Source of the DNA: Dokdonia donghaensis DSW-1
GTDB lineage: Bacteria; Bacteroidota; Bacteroidia; Flavobacteriales; Flavobacteriaceae
DNA length: 64,000 bases
Assembly: GCF_001653755.1 (NCBI RefSeq)
Contig: NZ_CP015125.1
Span: forward strand, 3,047,501-3,111,500
Reading direction: 5' to 3'
The first letter of the stretch is position 1; every line of letters begins with the position of its first letter. Positions 42,515-52,054 of the stretch are shown piece by piece. The notes under the pieces were generated by a model that saw only the letters and a program-made list of their open reading frames with translations, did no database searches and was not told where the DNA came from. The position numbers and the translations under genes are program-made.

Positions 42515-43375
42515 GTGACAAAAGACAGTACATCACCCTGGCGTAAAAAACTTCACGATATTATTTATGAGGCAGATACGCCTGCCGGAAAGTTATTTGA
42601 CGTAGTATTACTCATACTTATACTGGCAAGTATTGCTCTGGTAATGCTTGAGAGCGTAAAAAGCATTGATGCAAGATTTCACGATTATTTTGAGATAGGA
42701 GAATGGATTATCACGATATTCTTTACGCTAGAATATTTTGCTAGAATAGTCACAATCAAAAAACCTAGCACTTATATTTTTAGTTTTTACGGCCTTATAG
42801 ACTTCTTCTCTACTATACCGCAGTACCTAGCTTTTTTCTTTATAGGCTCAAATGCACTGTTAACCGTAAGAGCACTGCGCTTGCTTAGGGTCTTCAGGAT
42901 TTTAAAGATTACAAGATATGTAGGTGAGTCTAATAAGTTATCTAGAGCTCTTAAAGACTCTAGAGCAAAGATCAGTATATTTTTATTTGCTGTACTTATA
43001 CTTTGTATCATAGCTGGTACAATTATGTATATGGTAGAAGGAGAAGAAAGTGGCTTTACAAGTATACCTGTAAGTGTATACTGGTGTATAGTTACCCTTA
43101 CTACGGTAGGTTTTGGAGATATTGCACCTGTGACACCTCTTGGGCAATTTATAGCTGCCCTTATTATGATTTTAGGATACGGTATTATTGCTGTACCTAC
43201 AGGAATAGTAAGCGCAGAGTACGCAAAGGATATGGAACCTTCTAAAGTTACAATAGATGGTGAAGACTATGTACATATGAATACACAGTGTTGCCAAAAT
43301 TGTAATGCAAAGAAGCATCGTGATGATGCAGAGTTTTGTCATAAATGCGGAAACTCTCTTGATCGTGACTTCTAA
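42515..43375 (+). CDS. voltage-gated potassium channel with zinc-ribbon tail
   Basis: 286 residues, GTG start. Six membrane helices: the S4 segment ALRLLRVFRILKITRYV carries regularly spaced Arg (about residues 115-130), and the pore has VTLTTVGFGDIAPVTPLG. The C-terminus ends with a zinc-ribbon-like pattern CCQNCNAKKHRDDAEFCHKC, after VTIDGEDYVHM. The product is a K+ channel by filter sequence; what the metal-binding tail does is unknown. It overlaps miaA by 11 bases. Confidence 0.9.
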   Translation: MTKDSTSPWRKKLHDIIYEADTPAGKLFDVVLLILILASIALVMLESVKSIDARFHDYFEIGEWIITIFFTLEYFARIVTIKKPSTYIFSFYGLIDFFSTIPQYLAFFFIGSNALLTVRALRLLRVFRILKITRYVGESNKLSRALKDSRAKISIFLFAVLILCIIAGTIMYMVEGEESGFTSIPVSVYWCIVTLTTVGFGDIAPVTPLGQFIAALIMILGYGIIAVPTGIVSAEYAKDMEPSKVTIDGEDYVHMNTQCCQNCNAKKHRDDAEFCHKCGNSLDRDF

Positions 43376-44279
43376 GTATCTTATTGCCATTGTAGGCCCA
43401 ACTGCTATAGGTAAAACGGCTCTCTCTATAAAAGTCGCTCAACATTTTAATACAGAGATTCTCTCTGCAGATAGCAGGCAATTTTTTAAAGAAATGTACA
43501 TAGGTACAGCTGTACCAGATCCAGAAGAACTTGCAGCGGCGCCCCATCACTTTATACAACACCTCACTGTAGATGAGCCGTACAGTGTAGGCCATTTTGA
43601 AAAAGAGGCTATCCAAAAGATTACAACCTTACACAAAACGTACAATGAACTCGTTATGGTAGGTGGTTCTGGAATGTATGTAGACGCTGTTATAAATGGC
43701 CTTGATGAATTTCCAGAGGTAAAACCTGGCGTGAGAGAAGACCTTAAAACTTTACTAGCAACAGACGGAAAAATAGCTCTACAAAAGCTTCTTAAAGAAA
43801 AAGATCCCACCTATTATTCTCAAGTAGACATAGATAATACGCAACGAGTGATTAGAGCACTTGAGGTATGCCTGTCATCTGGTGAGGCATTTTCATCTTT
43901 TAGAGATAAACCTAGACCTGCTCGTGACTTTCAAACCATAAAAATAGGCCTTAAGGCAGATCGTGAGATTATGTACGATCGCATAAACAGGCGTGTGGAT
44001 ATTATGGTTGAAAATGGACTCGTTAAAGAGGTAGAAAGTTTGCTTTCGCGAAAGCACAATAATGCACTCATCACTGTGGGTTACAGAGAACTTTTTGAAT
44101 ATTTTGAAGGGAAAGTTACACTCGAGCGTGCTATAGAAAATATAAAAACAAACACCCGAAGATTTGCCAAAAAACAAATGACTTGGTACCGTAAAGATAC
44201 GAGTATACATTGGTTTGATTTTGAAACTCCTTTTGAAGAAATCGCTTCGTTTTTAAACAAGAAAACGCACCACTCCTAA
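43365..44279 (+). CDS. miaA: tRNA dimethylallyltransferase MiaA
   Basis: Adds dimethylallyl to A37 of tRNAs that read codons starting with U. 304 residues from GTG 43365. P-loop IVGPTAIGKTALSI, SADSRQFFKEMYIGTA, VGGSGMYVDAVINGLD and QMTWYRKDTSIHWF. The GTG is chosen because the family begins a few residues before the P-loop; longer in-frame starts would run deep into the channel gene. LLSRKHNN in the C-terminal third is palindrome-encoded. Confidence 0.92.
   Translation: MTSKYLIAIVGPTAIGKTALSIKVAQHFNTEILSADSRQFFKEMYIGTAVPDPEELAAAPHHFIQHLTVDEPYSVGHFEKEAIQKITTLHKTYNELVMVGGSGMYVDAVINGLDEFPEVKPGVREDLKTLLATDGKIALQKLLKEKDPTYYSQVDIDNTQRVIRALEVCLSSGEAFSSFRDKPRPARDFQTIKIGLKADREIMYDRINRRVDIMVENGLVKEVESLLSRKHNNALITVGYRELFEYFEGKVTLERAIENIKTNTRRFAKKQMTWYRKDTSIHWFDFETPFEEIASFLNKKTHHS
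44042..44055. repeat. dispersed palindrome core inside miaA
   Basis: Perfect core, read as LSRK. Confidence 0.9.
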
Positions 44280-44293
44280 AAGTGGTACGTTTT
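44262..44293 (+). terminator. terminator overlapping the 3' end of miaA
   Basis: AAAACG-C-ACCACT pairs with AGTGGT-A-CGTTTT around six bases, with one mismatch; the upstream arm is in the last miaA codons. Confidence 0.7.
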
Positions 44294-44327
44294 ATAAAAT
44301 CACTAATATCTTTTAGATATTAAATGT

Positions 44328-45038
44328 TTATTCGTCTTTCTTAACTACTAGACGGAAACCTTCTCCGTGTATATTAAGAATCTCAACAACGTCATCTTTC
44401 TTTAAATACTTACGTAGTTTTGCGATGTATACATCCATACTACGTGAGGTAAAGTAGTTATCATCTCTCCAGATCTTTGTAAGTGCTAGCTCACGTGGCA
44501 TAAGGTCATTCTCGTGTAGGGCAAGCATACGTAATAACTCATTCTCCTTAGGAGATAATTTTATAGGTTCTTCTTCTTTATATGTTAAGAAACGTAACTT
44601 AGAGTTAAGGTGGAAGTTCCCTATGTTAAACTCAAACTGCTTTGAGTCTGCAACAGAGTCTACAGCTTTGCGCTGTATAATTGCCTTAATTTTCATAAGT
44701 AAGACCTCACTATCAAAAGGCTTATTAAGGTAATCATCTGCTCCTACTTTATATCCTTTAAGAACATCTTCTTTAAGCGCTTTTGCCGTTAAGAAGATAA
44801 TAGGAATTTCTTCATTCTTCTCTCTTATTTCTTTTGCCAGTGTAAATCCATCTTTGTAAGGCATCATCACGTCTAAGATACATAGATCGTAATCATCTTT
44901 TTTGAATTTTTCAAAACCTTCCATTCCATTCTTTGCGTGAGTGACGTCGTAGTCATTCATCATAAGGTAATCTTTAAGAACAGTTCCAAAGTTTGGATCA
45001 TCCTCTACTAGTAAAATCTTTTTGTTTTCAGTTTCCAT
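44328..45038 (-). CDS. OmpR-family response regulator (RprY-like)
   Basis: 236 residues. The receiver has LLVEDDPNFGTVLKDYLM, the phosphorylated Asp in LCILDVMMPYKDGFTL (about residue 55), and Lys in DDYLNKPFDSEVLL. The winged-helix domain follows (EEPIKLSPKENELLRMLALH, RSMDVYIAKLRKYLKKDD). It starts one base after the kinase stop, as in the RprXY pair of Bacteroides, though the assignment rests on sequence type only. Confidence 0.92.
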   Translation of the reverse strand: METENKKILLVEDDPNFGTVLKDYLMMNDYDVTHAKNGMEGFEKFKKDDYDLCILDVMMPYKDGFTLAKEIREKNEEIPIIFLTAKALKEDVLKGYKVGADDYLNKPFDSEVLLMKIKAIIQRKAVDSVADSKQFEFNIGNFHLNSKLRFLTYKEEEPIKLSPKENELLRMLALHENDLMPRELALTKIWRDDNYFTSRSMDVYIAKLRKYLKKDDVVEILNIHGEGFRLVVKKDE

Positions 45039-45039
45039 A

Positions 45040-46671
45040 TTATAATGATATTAGTGGTAATTTGATTATGAATGTGCTCCCCATTCCTTTTTCGCTTTCG
45101 ACAGAGATTTCACCTTGGTGATCATCTACTATTCGTTTTGCATAGGCAAGACCTAAGCCGTGTCCTTTTACGTTATGTATATCTCCCGTGTGCTCACGGT
45201 AAAATTTATCAAAGACTTTTTTCTGCACAGTTTTAGACATTCCATCCCCTTTGTCTTTAACCTTTATGATGATAGAATCTTTAGAGTTTTCTGTATACAC
45301 ATCTATTTCTGGCGCTCTATCTTCTGGAGTATATTTTACAGCATTGTCCATTATATTGACTAATACATTTGTAAAATGTGACTCATTTGCAAGCACTGGT
45401 GTGCGCTCTGCATCTAGATGTAGGTTTATATACCCACCACGATCTTCAACTAAAAGAAGTATGTGGTTACTAGCATCTTCAACAAGTTCGTGCATATCAA
45501 GGCGCTCCTTGTTAATATCTAATTCATTTTTTTCCAGCTTAGAGATGCGCAGTACATTTTCTACTTGACCGTGCATACGCTTATTTTCTTCTCTTATAAG
45601 GCCTTGATAATAGCTTACCTTTTCTGGGTTACTAGAAATCTTTGAGTTTTTAAGTGCATCTAGCGCTAGGTTTATAGTAGCGATAGGTGTTTTAAACTCG
45701 TGGGTCATATTGTTTATAAAATCTGTCTTTATCTGTGATATCTGTCGTTGCTTATTGAGCTGGTGCAATGCACTTGAGTAGGCTATCACTATTATAAGTG
45801 TAAAAATTATAGATAACCCTGCCATTCCTAATATAGAAGAGATAACAAACTTCTTCTCACCCGGAAACTGAACATATAATGAGTAATCACTTACGTCTTT
45901 ATCGTATAGAAATATAGGCTCGCTATATCCCGGTGCAGACTTTCTAAACTTAAAATCTTTAGATCGTACTCTTGTTAATAGATCATTACTATATACTCCA
46001 AATTCAAAATCTGTTTCTAGATTGCGCTCTACAAGTTCTATAGTGAGAAGTTTACTAATTTCCTCTTCTGTAACCCGATTATGTATTGGAATTCTATTTG
46101 CTATATCACTTACTATTCCAGAAAATTGATATTTCTCATAATCAAGCAATCTTGAGAACTCTTGTATTCTATTTGATGTTGAGCTTTCATTACCGTCTAC
46201 ACTACCCCTTTTTATAATTTGAGTAGATCTTCTGTTTGCATATCTTTTAAACTCTATACTATCCCCTTCTTCTCCTGTAACTCCTGGCGCTGTGATTTTA
46301 AAATCTTCTTGTAAAATGCCGCTACTGTATAAAGTAATCTCATTATTTACGAGATCTTCATTAATGTAAAAGTATTCTTCAAAAGACAACTCGTCTGGAA
46401 GCCCGATACTATCTACCATTTTCTGTACCGGATAATAGTAATCCTCTAGCTCTCGGTTTTCTATTCTATCTACCACAGCAGATAGTGCTTGCCTAGCGTT
46501 AAAGCTAAATTGCTCACGCTTAGCATCTACACTACTAGATATCCAATAGCCTTGTACAAATATGATACCTATGAGCGACAAGCTCATAAGCACAATTAAT
46601 AAGTAAAATAGTTTTTTATTCACTACCCAAAAATAAGATTTTAACATTTCAGGCGGTTTCGGTTTAACCAA
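45040..46671 (-). CDS. sensor histidine kinase (RprX-like)
   Basis: 543 residues. Membrane helix 1 (about 17-40), a 240-residue extracytoplasmic sensing part, helix 2 (about 278-302), HisKA with NMTHEFKTPIATINLALDAL (His about residue 322), then HATPase_c with VNIMDNAVKYTPE, VKDKGDGMS and KGHGLGLAYAKRIVDDH. The signal is unknown. It is cotranscribed with the regulator after it. Confidence 0.93.
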   Translation of the reverse strand: MVKPKPPEMLKSYFWVVNKKLFYLLIVLMSLSLIGIIFVQGYWISSSVDAKREQFSFNARQALSAVVDRIENRELEDYYYPVQKMVDSIGLPDELSFEEYFYINEDLVNNEITLYSSGILQEDFKITAPGVTGEEGDSIEFKRYANRRSTQIIKRGSVDGNESSTSNRIQEFSRLLDYEKYQFSGIVSDIANRIPIHNRVTEEEISKLLTIELVERNLETDFEFGVYSNDLLTRVRSKDFKFRKSAPGYSEPIFLYDKDVSDYSLYVQFPGEKKFVISSILGMAGLSIIFTLIIVIAYSSALHQLNKQRQISQIKTDFINNMTHEFKTPIATINLALDALKNSKISSNPEKVSYYQGLIREENKRMHGQVENVLRISKLEKNELDINKERLDMHELVEDASNHILLLVEDRGGYINLHLDAERTPVLANESHFTNVLVNIMDNAVKYTPEDRAPEIDVYTENSKDSIIIKVKDKGDGMSKTVQKKVFDKFYREHTGDIHNVKGHGLGLAYAKRIVDDHQGEISVESEKGMGSTFIIKLPLISL

Positions 46672-46693
46672 ATGTTAACAAGCGGTAGTTATG

Positions 46694-47293
46694 CTATGCC
46701 CAACCCTTATCTAGACGCACCATAATATGGGTGTGAATGCGTGATACAGCGTTTTTTGCTTCTTCAAGTTTTATATTTTCTACAACGACATCTGCCATTG
46801 CAGCCTTACGATCATCAGACCATTGCGCTTTCATTCTCTTAATTACCTCATTTTCGGTCGTATCGTCTCTTTTTATAGTACGAGCAATACGCTCTTTTAA
46901 TGGAGCCGTTACAAGTATGGTAAAGTCACATAAATTATACCCCCCATTTTCAAATAAAATTGCAGCTTCTTGCATAACATATGGTGCATTTTGAGCTGCA
47001 ACCCAGTCTTGAAAATGTTTTCTAACTGCAGGATGTACTATAGCATTGAGACTAGACAACATTTTTTTAGAGTTAAATACTTTACTCGCTATGTAAGGTC
47101 TATTAAGTAAACCTTCCCTATATGCTTCTTCTCCAAAAAGGTTAATGATCTCCCTTTGCAATTCCTTGCTTGTGTTCATAAGGCGCTTTGCCTCATCGTC
47201 TGCAATATAAATCGGTATTCCTAACTCTTTAAAAAAACCTGCAATCGTCGTTTTACCGCTTCCTATGCCACCTGTAATACCTACTACTATCAT
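46694..47293 (-). CDS. coaE: dephospho-CoA kinase
   Basis: Last step of coenzyme A synthesis. 199 residues. P-loop VGITGGIGSGKTTIAGFF, IYIADDEAKRLM, FEN-type loop VMQEAAILFENGGY, and RMKAQWSDDRKAAMADVVVEN. It is two bases before the YbbR-like gene's stop-side neighbour; another CoA gene, coaBC, is 6 kb upstream in the same direction. Confidence 0.95.
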   Translation of the reverse strand: MIVVGITGGIGSGKTTIAGFFKELGIPIYIADDEAKRLMNTSKELQREIINLFGEEAYREGLLNRPYIASKVFNSKKMLSSLNAIVHPAVRKHFQDWVAAQNAPYVMQEAAILFENGGYNLCDFTILVTAPLKERIARTIKRDDTTENEVIKRMKAQWSDDRKAAMADVVVENIKLEEAKNAVSRIHTHIMVRLDKGWA

Positions 47294-47295
47294 AA

Positions 47296-48240
47296 CTAAT
47301 TAATTACAATAAACTTTACTTGCTTGTTTATAAGTCTCGCGACCTTTACAGTGGCTGGCGCCTTTGCTATTTTTAGAGGTAAGTAAGCATCATTATCTGT
47401 AGCGTTTTCATAGTCACAGGTAACGAGAAAATCTGATGGGGTGATTTTATCAAAATTTTCGAGTTCTACTATATAGCTTACTTCTGCAGTTTTAGGCAAA
47501 ATTTTAACCTGCGTATCTAAATCATTGAGTATGGTAATAGGCACTATTATTTTACCCTCTGTATACTTAGCCACATCTTGTACTATATTTACCGCTATTT
47601 GCGACAACCGGACATCTTGAGGCAGCTTTTGAGTAGATAGTGCTACTTCTTGCGCTATCTTTTTATCTACCTCCATAAGTTCTTTTCCTATTGTAAAAAC
47701 TTCTTTAATTGATGTTATAGAAGTTGCTGGCCCCACTACAGTAATACTATCTGGCTCGATACGTAACTTGCTTTTTGCTCCATAACCTGTTTTATAGGAA
47801 ACAGCAACATTAGATTGTACCGGGATACGTTTTGACGCTACAGAATCCACAGCTATACGTATTTGAGGAGGAACGATTGCAAGTACATTACTCGCATTAT
47901 CTACAACTTCTTTTTGTGAAAGTGATCTTGCAGTTACTGTATATTCATATATATGAGACTCTACGCTCTGTAGCTCTGTAAAAGGCACTTTTAATGTAGG
48001 CACCTCTATTGCGTTTGTAAGTAAGGAAAAACCAGAACCTTCTGCACTTACTTTTACATAGGCAGGTGTTAACTCTTGGATTGTTCGGTCTATGGGGACA
48101 TCTACCACTTCTATGGCTACCTCAAATTGCGTTTTATATGTTTTAGATAATTTTATGAGGCCCGCAATGATAGTAGTAAACAGCAAGAAGAATAAAAACT
48201 CTCTTGCAGTCACGCTGTTTATTTTAATTCCTCTCAACAT
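47296..48240 (-). CDS. YbbR-domain protein (CdaR-like)
   Basis: 314 residues. One N-terminal membrane helix (about 14-28, FLFFLLFTTIIAGLI), then repeated YbbR domains (TIQELTPAYVKVSAEGSGFS, IRIAVDSVASKRIPVQSNVA, VVGPATSITSIKEVFT). YbbR proteins regulate diadenylate cyclases in Firmicutes; in Bacteroidota the role is not established, and no cyclase gene is nearby. It precedes coaE with a two-base gap. Confidence 0.85.
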   Translation of the reverse strand: MLRGIKINSVTAREFLFFLLFTTIIAGLIKLSKTYKTQFEVAIEVVDVPIDRTIQELTPAYVKVSAEGSGFSLLTNAIEVPTLKVPFTELQSVESHIYEYTVTARSLSQKEVVDNASNVLAIVPPQIRIAVDSVASKRIPVQSNVAVSYKTGYGAKSKLRIEPDSITVVGPATSITSIKEVFTIGKELMEVDKKIAQEVALSTQKLPQDVRLSQIAVNIVQDVAKYTEGKIIVPITILNDLDTQVKILPKTAEVSYIVELENFDKITPSDFLVTCDYENATDNDAYLPLKIAKAPATVKVARLINKQVKFIVIN

Positions 48241-48249
48241 ATATGGTAG

Positions 48250-49266
48250 TTACTTTTGGGTCTCTAATGTACTAAAAAAAAGATGTGGATAACGCTTTCG
48301 CGGAAGCTGTCTCAACCATTTTACTGCTATTGTAGAAGATAGAAACCCCGTACCATAGCCATAAAACTGAATGCCGGTTGCAACAATACTTAGACAACCT
48401 ATCATAAGGCTTTTATTTATGATACTTGAGTGCACAAAAATAATCGCAACATACAATGCGTAAAGCTTGAGCAGTATTGTATTACCAAGCAATCCTATCA
48501 TCAAGCTTGCTACTAAACCTATGATAAACAATGTAGGAAACCAGAAAGTGAGCTTTGCAGTACTAGGGTGCCATAAATTAAGTATAGGTCGGACTAGTCC
48601 AAACTTATGGACTTGAGTATAAAATTTTTTCCAAGAGATGCGACGTTTATGATAGACAAAAGCCTCTGGTATAAGCGCCGTTTTAAAACCTAGATCCCAT
48701 AATCGCAATACAAGATCTGGATCCTCCCCGGGATGAATATCTCCAAAACCTTTACTAGCTTGAAAAGCCTTTTTAGACAATCCCATATTAAAACTACGAG
48801 GTTGAAATTTTCCGGCATCTTCACTTCCGCCGCGTATGCCTCCAGTAGTAAAAAACGAAGTCATACTATAACTTATAGCCTTCTGCAAGTTAGAAAAGTC
48901 TGGATGTGCTGCATCTGGACCGCCAAAACAATCTACATATTGCTCCTTTAACTTTTTATCCATCACCTCAACATACTGTGGAGGCAACATACAATCTGAA
49001 TCTAGTATGATAAAATAATTCCCTCTCGCTCTCTCCATCCCATAGTTGCGAGAACTCCCTGGACCTGAGTTAGGCTTTGTTAAATAGGTAATATCAAGAT
49101 CTGGATAAGCATCTATGACTTCTTTACAGGGTATGCTAGAGCCATCTTCAATAATTACAATCTCATAAGGAATAGCAGTTTCTTGCTGGTTAAAACTAGC
49201 AAGGAGTTCGGCCACCTCATCTGGTCGATTATAAACGGGAATAATAAATGAATATGAAAGTTGCAT
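48250..49266 (-). CDS. glycosyltransferase family 2, membrane bound
   Basis: 338 residues from ATG 49266 (QLSYSFIIPVYNRPDEVAEL). GT-A landmarks: IVIIEDGSSIPC, GPGSSRNYGMERARGNYFII, LDSDCMLPP and PGEDPDLVLRLWDLGFK. Two to three membrane helices lie at about 255-315. A longer reading from 49320 would include the fabI terminator and is rejected. The end (LRQLPRKRYPH) includes a near copy of the palindrome. Confidence 0.85.
   Translation of the reverse strand: MQLSYSFIIPVYNRPDEVAELLASFNQQETAIPYEIVIIEDGSSIPCKEVIDAYPDLDITYLTKPNSGPGSSRNYGMERARGNYFIILDSDCMLPPQYVEVMDKKLKEQYVDCFGGPDAAHPDFSNLQKAISYSMTSFFTTGGIRGGSEDAGKFQPRSFNMGLSKKAFQASKGFGDIHPGEDPDLVLRLWDLGFKTALIPEAFVYHKRRISWKKFYTQVHKFGLVRPILNLWHPSTAKLTFWFPTLFIIGLVASLMIGLLGNTILLKLYALYVAIIFVHSSIINKSLMIGCLSIVATGIQFYGYGTGFLSSTIAVKWLRQLPRKRYPHLFFSTLETQK
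48294..48307. repeat. dispersed palindrome, near copy inside a glycosyltransferase gene
   Basis: 13 of 14 bases match (one A to G change). It encodes LPRKR, where other copies give LSRKR. Confidence 0.75.
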
Positions 49267-49304
49267 ATAAAACAAAGCTAAGACATCCCTAGAGGCTAGG
49301 CAAT

Positions 49305-49333
49305 AAAAAACCACCGACATATAGACGGTGGTT
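49305..49333 (-). terminator. terminator after fabI
   Basis: Minus strand AACCACCG, nine-base loop, CGGTGGTT, then TTTT. It lies 42 bases after the fabI stop. Confidence 0.8.
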
Positions 49334-49350
49334 GGTATGGGGTTGATTCC

Positions 49351-49364
49351 GCTTTCGCGAAAGC
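49351..49364. repeat. dispersed palindrome core, intergenic (after fabI)
   Basis: Perfect core between the fabI stop codon and its terminator. Confidence 0.9.
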
Positions 49365-49374
49365 GTACTAAAGT

Positions 49375-50202
49375 TTATTCGTGTCCTTCGGCTTTCATAA
49401 ATGCTTCCATCACCTCGTTGCTCACTCCGGTGTTGCTGAAACCTCCGTCATTATAAAGGTTTTGCATTGTTACACGCTTTGTAAGGTCTGAAAATAGTGA
49501 GATGGTATAATCTGCACAGTCTTGTGCCGTAGCATTACCTAGCGGGCTCATCCTCTCTGCATAAGCGATAAAACCGTCAAAACCTTTTACTCCTTGACCT
49601 GCCGTAGTAGGTGTAGGTGATTGTGATATTGTGTTTACACGTACGTTCTTTTCTTTACCATAAAAGTATCCAAAACTACGTGCAATAGACTCTAAGTATG
49701 CCTTATTATCTGCCATATCATTATAATCTGGAAATACACGCTGCGCTGCCATATAGGTAAGGGCTACGATACTTCCCCACTCATTCATCGCATCTTGCTT
49801 GTAGAGTGTTTGCATTACTTTATGAAAAGACATTGCAGATACATCTGTACCTTTTTGTGTCCAGTCATATTTTTGATCTGTATAAGCACGACCTTTACGT
49901 ACATTTACAGACATCCCGATAGAGTGCAGTACAAAGTCTAACTTACCTCCTAGTATTTCTTGTGCTTTTGTAACAAGGTTTTCTAGATCTTCTAGCGATG
50001 TAGCATCTGCAGGAATAATTTCTGACCCTGTCTTTTCTGCAAGCTCGTTAATCTGTCCCATACGCATAGCGATAGGTGCGTTAGTAAGTACAAAAGATCC
50101 TCCTTCTTCGTGTACGCGCTCTGCTGTTTTCCAAGCGATTGAGTTTGCATCTAATGCTCCAAAAATAATTCCGCGTTTTCCTTTAAGTAAGTTATAACTC
50201 AT
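49375..50202 (-). CDS. fabI: enoyl-[acyl-carrier-protein] reductase (NADH)
   Basis: Last reduction of fatty acid elongation. 275 residues. NAD site RGIIFGALDANSIAWKTAER, the FabI pair Tyr/Lys in YNDMADNKAYLESIARSFG (Y-x6-K), and GPTPT-like loop ISQSPTPTTAGQGVKG. Single gene with its own terminator. Confidence 0.96.
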   Translation of the reverse strand: MSYNLLKGKRGIIFGALDANSIAWKTAERVHEEGGSFVLTNAPIAMRMGQINELAEKTGSEIIPADATSLEDLENLVTKAQEILGGKLDFVLHSIGMSVNVRKGRAYTDQKYDWTQKGTDVSAMSFHKVMQTLYKQDAMNEWGSIVALTYMAAQRVFPDYNDMADNKAYLESIARSFGYFYGKEKNVRVNTISQSPTPTTAGQGVKGFDGFIAYAERMSPLGNATAQDCADYTISLFSDLTKRVTMQNLYNDGGFSNTGVSNEVMEAFMKAEGHE

Positions 50203-50292
50203 AATAACAGTAATGGTTTGATGTATTCTAGTTAGGTTTTCGGCCTGCGCCGTTATGGAGGTGTAAATATCGTGGTTTCTGCTTAAATCACA

Positions 50293-51945
50293 CTAGTTTA
50301 GTAGATTTTTTGCGTGGGCAATTGCCGCGTCGCTGTGCTGGCCTCCGCCTAGCATAGCCGCTATCTCCACAATACGCTCATCTTCATCAAGTCTTTCTAT
50401 ATAAGTCTGTGTGCGCTCGTTTGTATCTTTTTTGTACACTTTAAAATGTGAAGCGCCTTGACCCGCAATTTGAGGTAAGTGTGTAATACTTACAAGTTGC
50501 ATAGTACGACCCATTTTCTTTAAGATGGCTCCCATTTTTACAGCAATTTCTCCGCTCACACCAGTATCTATCTCATCAAAAATGAGTGTAGGTAATTGTT
50601 TATGTTTACTAAGCACAGACTTAAGGGCTAGCATTACTCGAGATAACTCACCTCCAGAGGCTCCTTTGCCTAATGGTTTTAAATCACTCCCCTTATTTGC
50701 TGAAAATAAAAACTCTAAGCTGTCTGTTCCTGTTGCTGTAAGAGTATCTTGAGAATCTAACTGTACTGCAAACTGTGCATTAGGCATCCCAAGTTCAACA
50801 AGTAATTTTTGTACTAGTGAGGTAAGGTGTGGTATTGCAGCAGCACGATCTTTATGTAACTGAGAAGCCAGTGCAAATGCAGTTTCCTTTTCTAATTGAA
50901 TCTGAGCTTCTAGTGCTTCTATCTTATCATCTACCCCTGCGATATCTTGTAAATCATTATCTAGCCTGTCTCGTATCTCAATAAGCTCCTCTACACTGGC
51001 TACCTGATGCTTTTTAATGAGCGAGTGCAATAATTGCATACGTGTATTGAGTCGTTCTAGCGTAAGTGGATCTGCATCTACATTATCAGAAACTTGACTA
51101 AGTACTTCTCCTATATCTTCTAGTTCTAGTAGTGTACTATTAAGTCGCTCATACAATTCTGTGTATTGAGCACCATAGCTATTTAGCCTACCTAGTGCTG
51201 CTCTGGCAGCAGCAAGTTGATCTATAGCTCCTGTTTCATCTAGAGATATATTTTGTGCGGCTGTAGCCAGCTGCTGCATAATCTCATCTGCATTGCTTAA
51301 TGTGTTAAGCTCCTCTTCTATCTCTGTATACTCTCCTACCCTTAATGCTGCCTCGTCGAGCTCTGTAAAAAGAAAAGATTGATAATCATACTCTAGCTGG
51401 GCTTGCTTCTTTTTTTCTAAAAGTTCGACCAGGGCCGCTTTTGAAGCCTTCCACTGAGTGTAAGCCGTTCTATATTTTTTTAATAATGCCACACTGTTTG
51501 AGAACGTATCAATCATCTCAAATTGAAAATCATTTTCTACCACCTGCAGCGTTTTATTCTGGCTATGTATATCTACTAGCCTAGCACCCAGTGTGGAAAG
51601 TTGTGCCAGTGTTACGGGCGTATCATTTATAAAGGCTCTACTTTTTCCAGAAGGTAAAATTTCCCTTCTTATAATAGTAGACGCATCATAATCGAGATCA
51701 TTAGCCTTAAAGAAAGTTTTGAGGTGGTAGTCACTTATAGCAAAAACACCCTCTACTACACATTTTTGAGACGCATCTCCTGCGCTAGACATATCTGCAC
51801 GTTTTCCTGTAATAAGACCTAGTGCTCCTAGTAATATAGACTTACCAGCACCTGTCTCTCCAGTAATAACAGTAAACCCTTTATCAAACTGTAATTGTAC
51901 AGATTGAATAAGTGCATAATTTTTTATAGAAAGAGAAGTAAGCAA
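50293..51945 (-). CDS. recN: DNA repair protein RecN
   Basis: SMC-like ATPase for double-strand break repair. 550 residues. Walker A VITGETGAGKSILLGAL (about residue 30), long coiled coils (about 150-380), signature GGASGGELSRVMLALK and Walker B TLIFDEIDTGVSG, D-loop SITHLPQIAGQG. Operon direction continues from DUF4835. Confidence 0.96.
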   Translation of the reverse strand: MLTSLSIKNYALIQSVQLQFDKGFTVITGETGAGKSILLGALGLITGKRADMSSAGDASQKCVVEGVFAISDYHLKTFFKANDLDYDASTIIRREILPSGKSRAFINDTPVTLAQLSTLGARLVDIHSQNKTLQVVENDFQFEMIDTFSNSVALLKKYRTAYTQWKASKAALVELLEKKKQAQLEYDYQSFLFTELDEAALRVGEYTEIEEELNTLSNADEIMQQLATAAQNISLDETGAIDQLAAARAALGRLNSYGAQYTELYERLNSTLLELEDIGEVLSQVSDNVDADPLTLERLNTRMQLLHSLIKKHQVASVEELIEIRDRLDNDLQDIAGVDDKIEALEAQIQLEKETAFALASQLHKDRAAAIPHLTSLVQKLLVELGMPNAQFAVQLDSQDTLTATGTDSLEFLFSANKGSDLKPLGKGASGGELSRVMLALKSVLSKHKQLPTLIFDEIDTGVSGEIAVKMGAILKKMGRTMQLVSITHLPQIAGQGASHFKVYKKDTNERTQTYIERLDEDERIVEIAAMLGGGQHSDAAIAHAKNLLN

Positions 51946-52001
51946 TGATTTTTAGATTTAGTTAAAATAAACGCACAAAGTAAGATATAATACTCAACAA
52001 A

Positions 52002-52024
52002 AAATTCCCGTTATACGGGAATTT
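52002..52024 (-). terminator. terminator of the DUF4835 transcription unit
   Basis: Minus strand AAATTCCCGT, three-base loop, ACGGGAATTT, then TTTG. It separates this unit from recN. Confidence 0.8.
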
Positions 52025-52054
52025 AAAATTAAGGATTGTCTTTATTATATACTA

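Noticed and set aside
43248..43616. 122-codon minus-strand frame over the channel/miaA junction
   Set aside because: Rich in Tyr, His and Cys, as shadow frames usually are, and fully covered by two confident genes.
45088..45102. TTCGCTTTCGACAGA in the kinase gene as a palindrome copy
   Set aside because: The right arm is lost; it encodes conserved HATPase residues (VESEKGMGS) and is best explained as coding sequence.
49267..49320. Upstream extension of the glycosyltransferase at 48250
   Set aside because: The additional 18 residues would be encoded by the fabI terminator hairpin, and the GT2 fold starts normally at ATG 49266.
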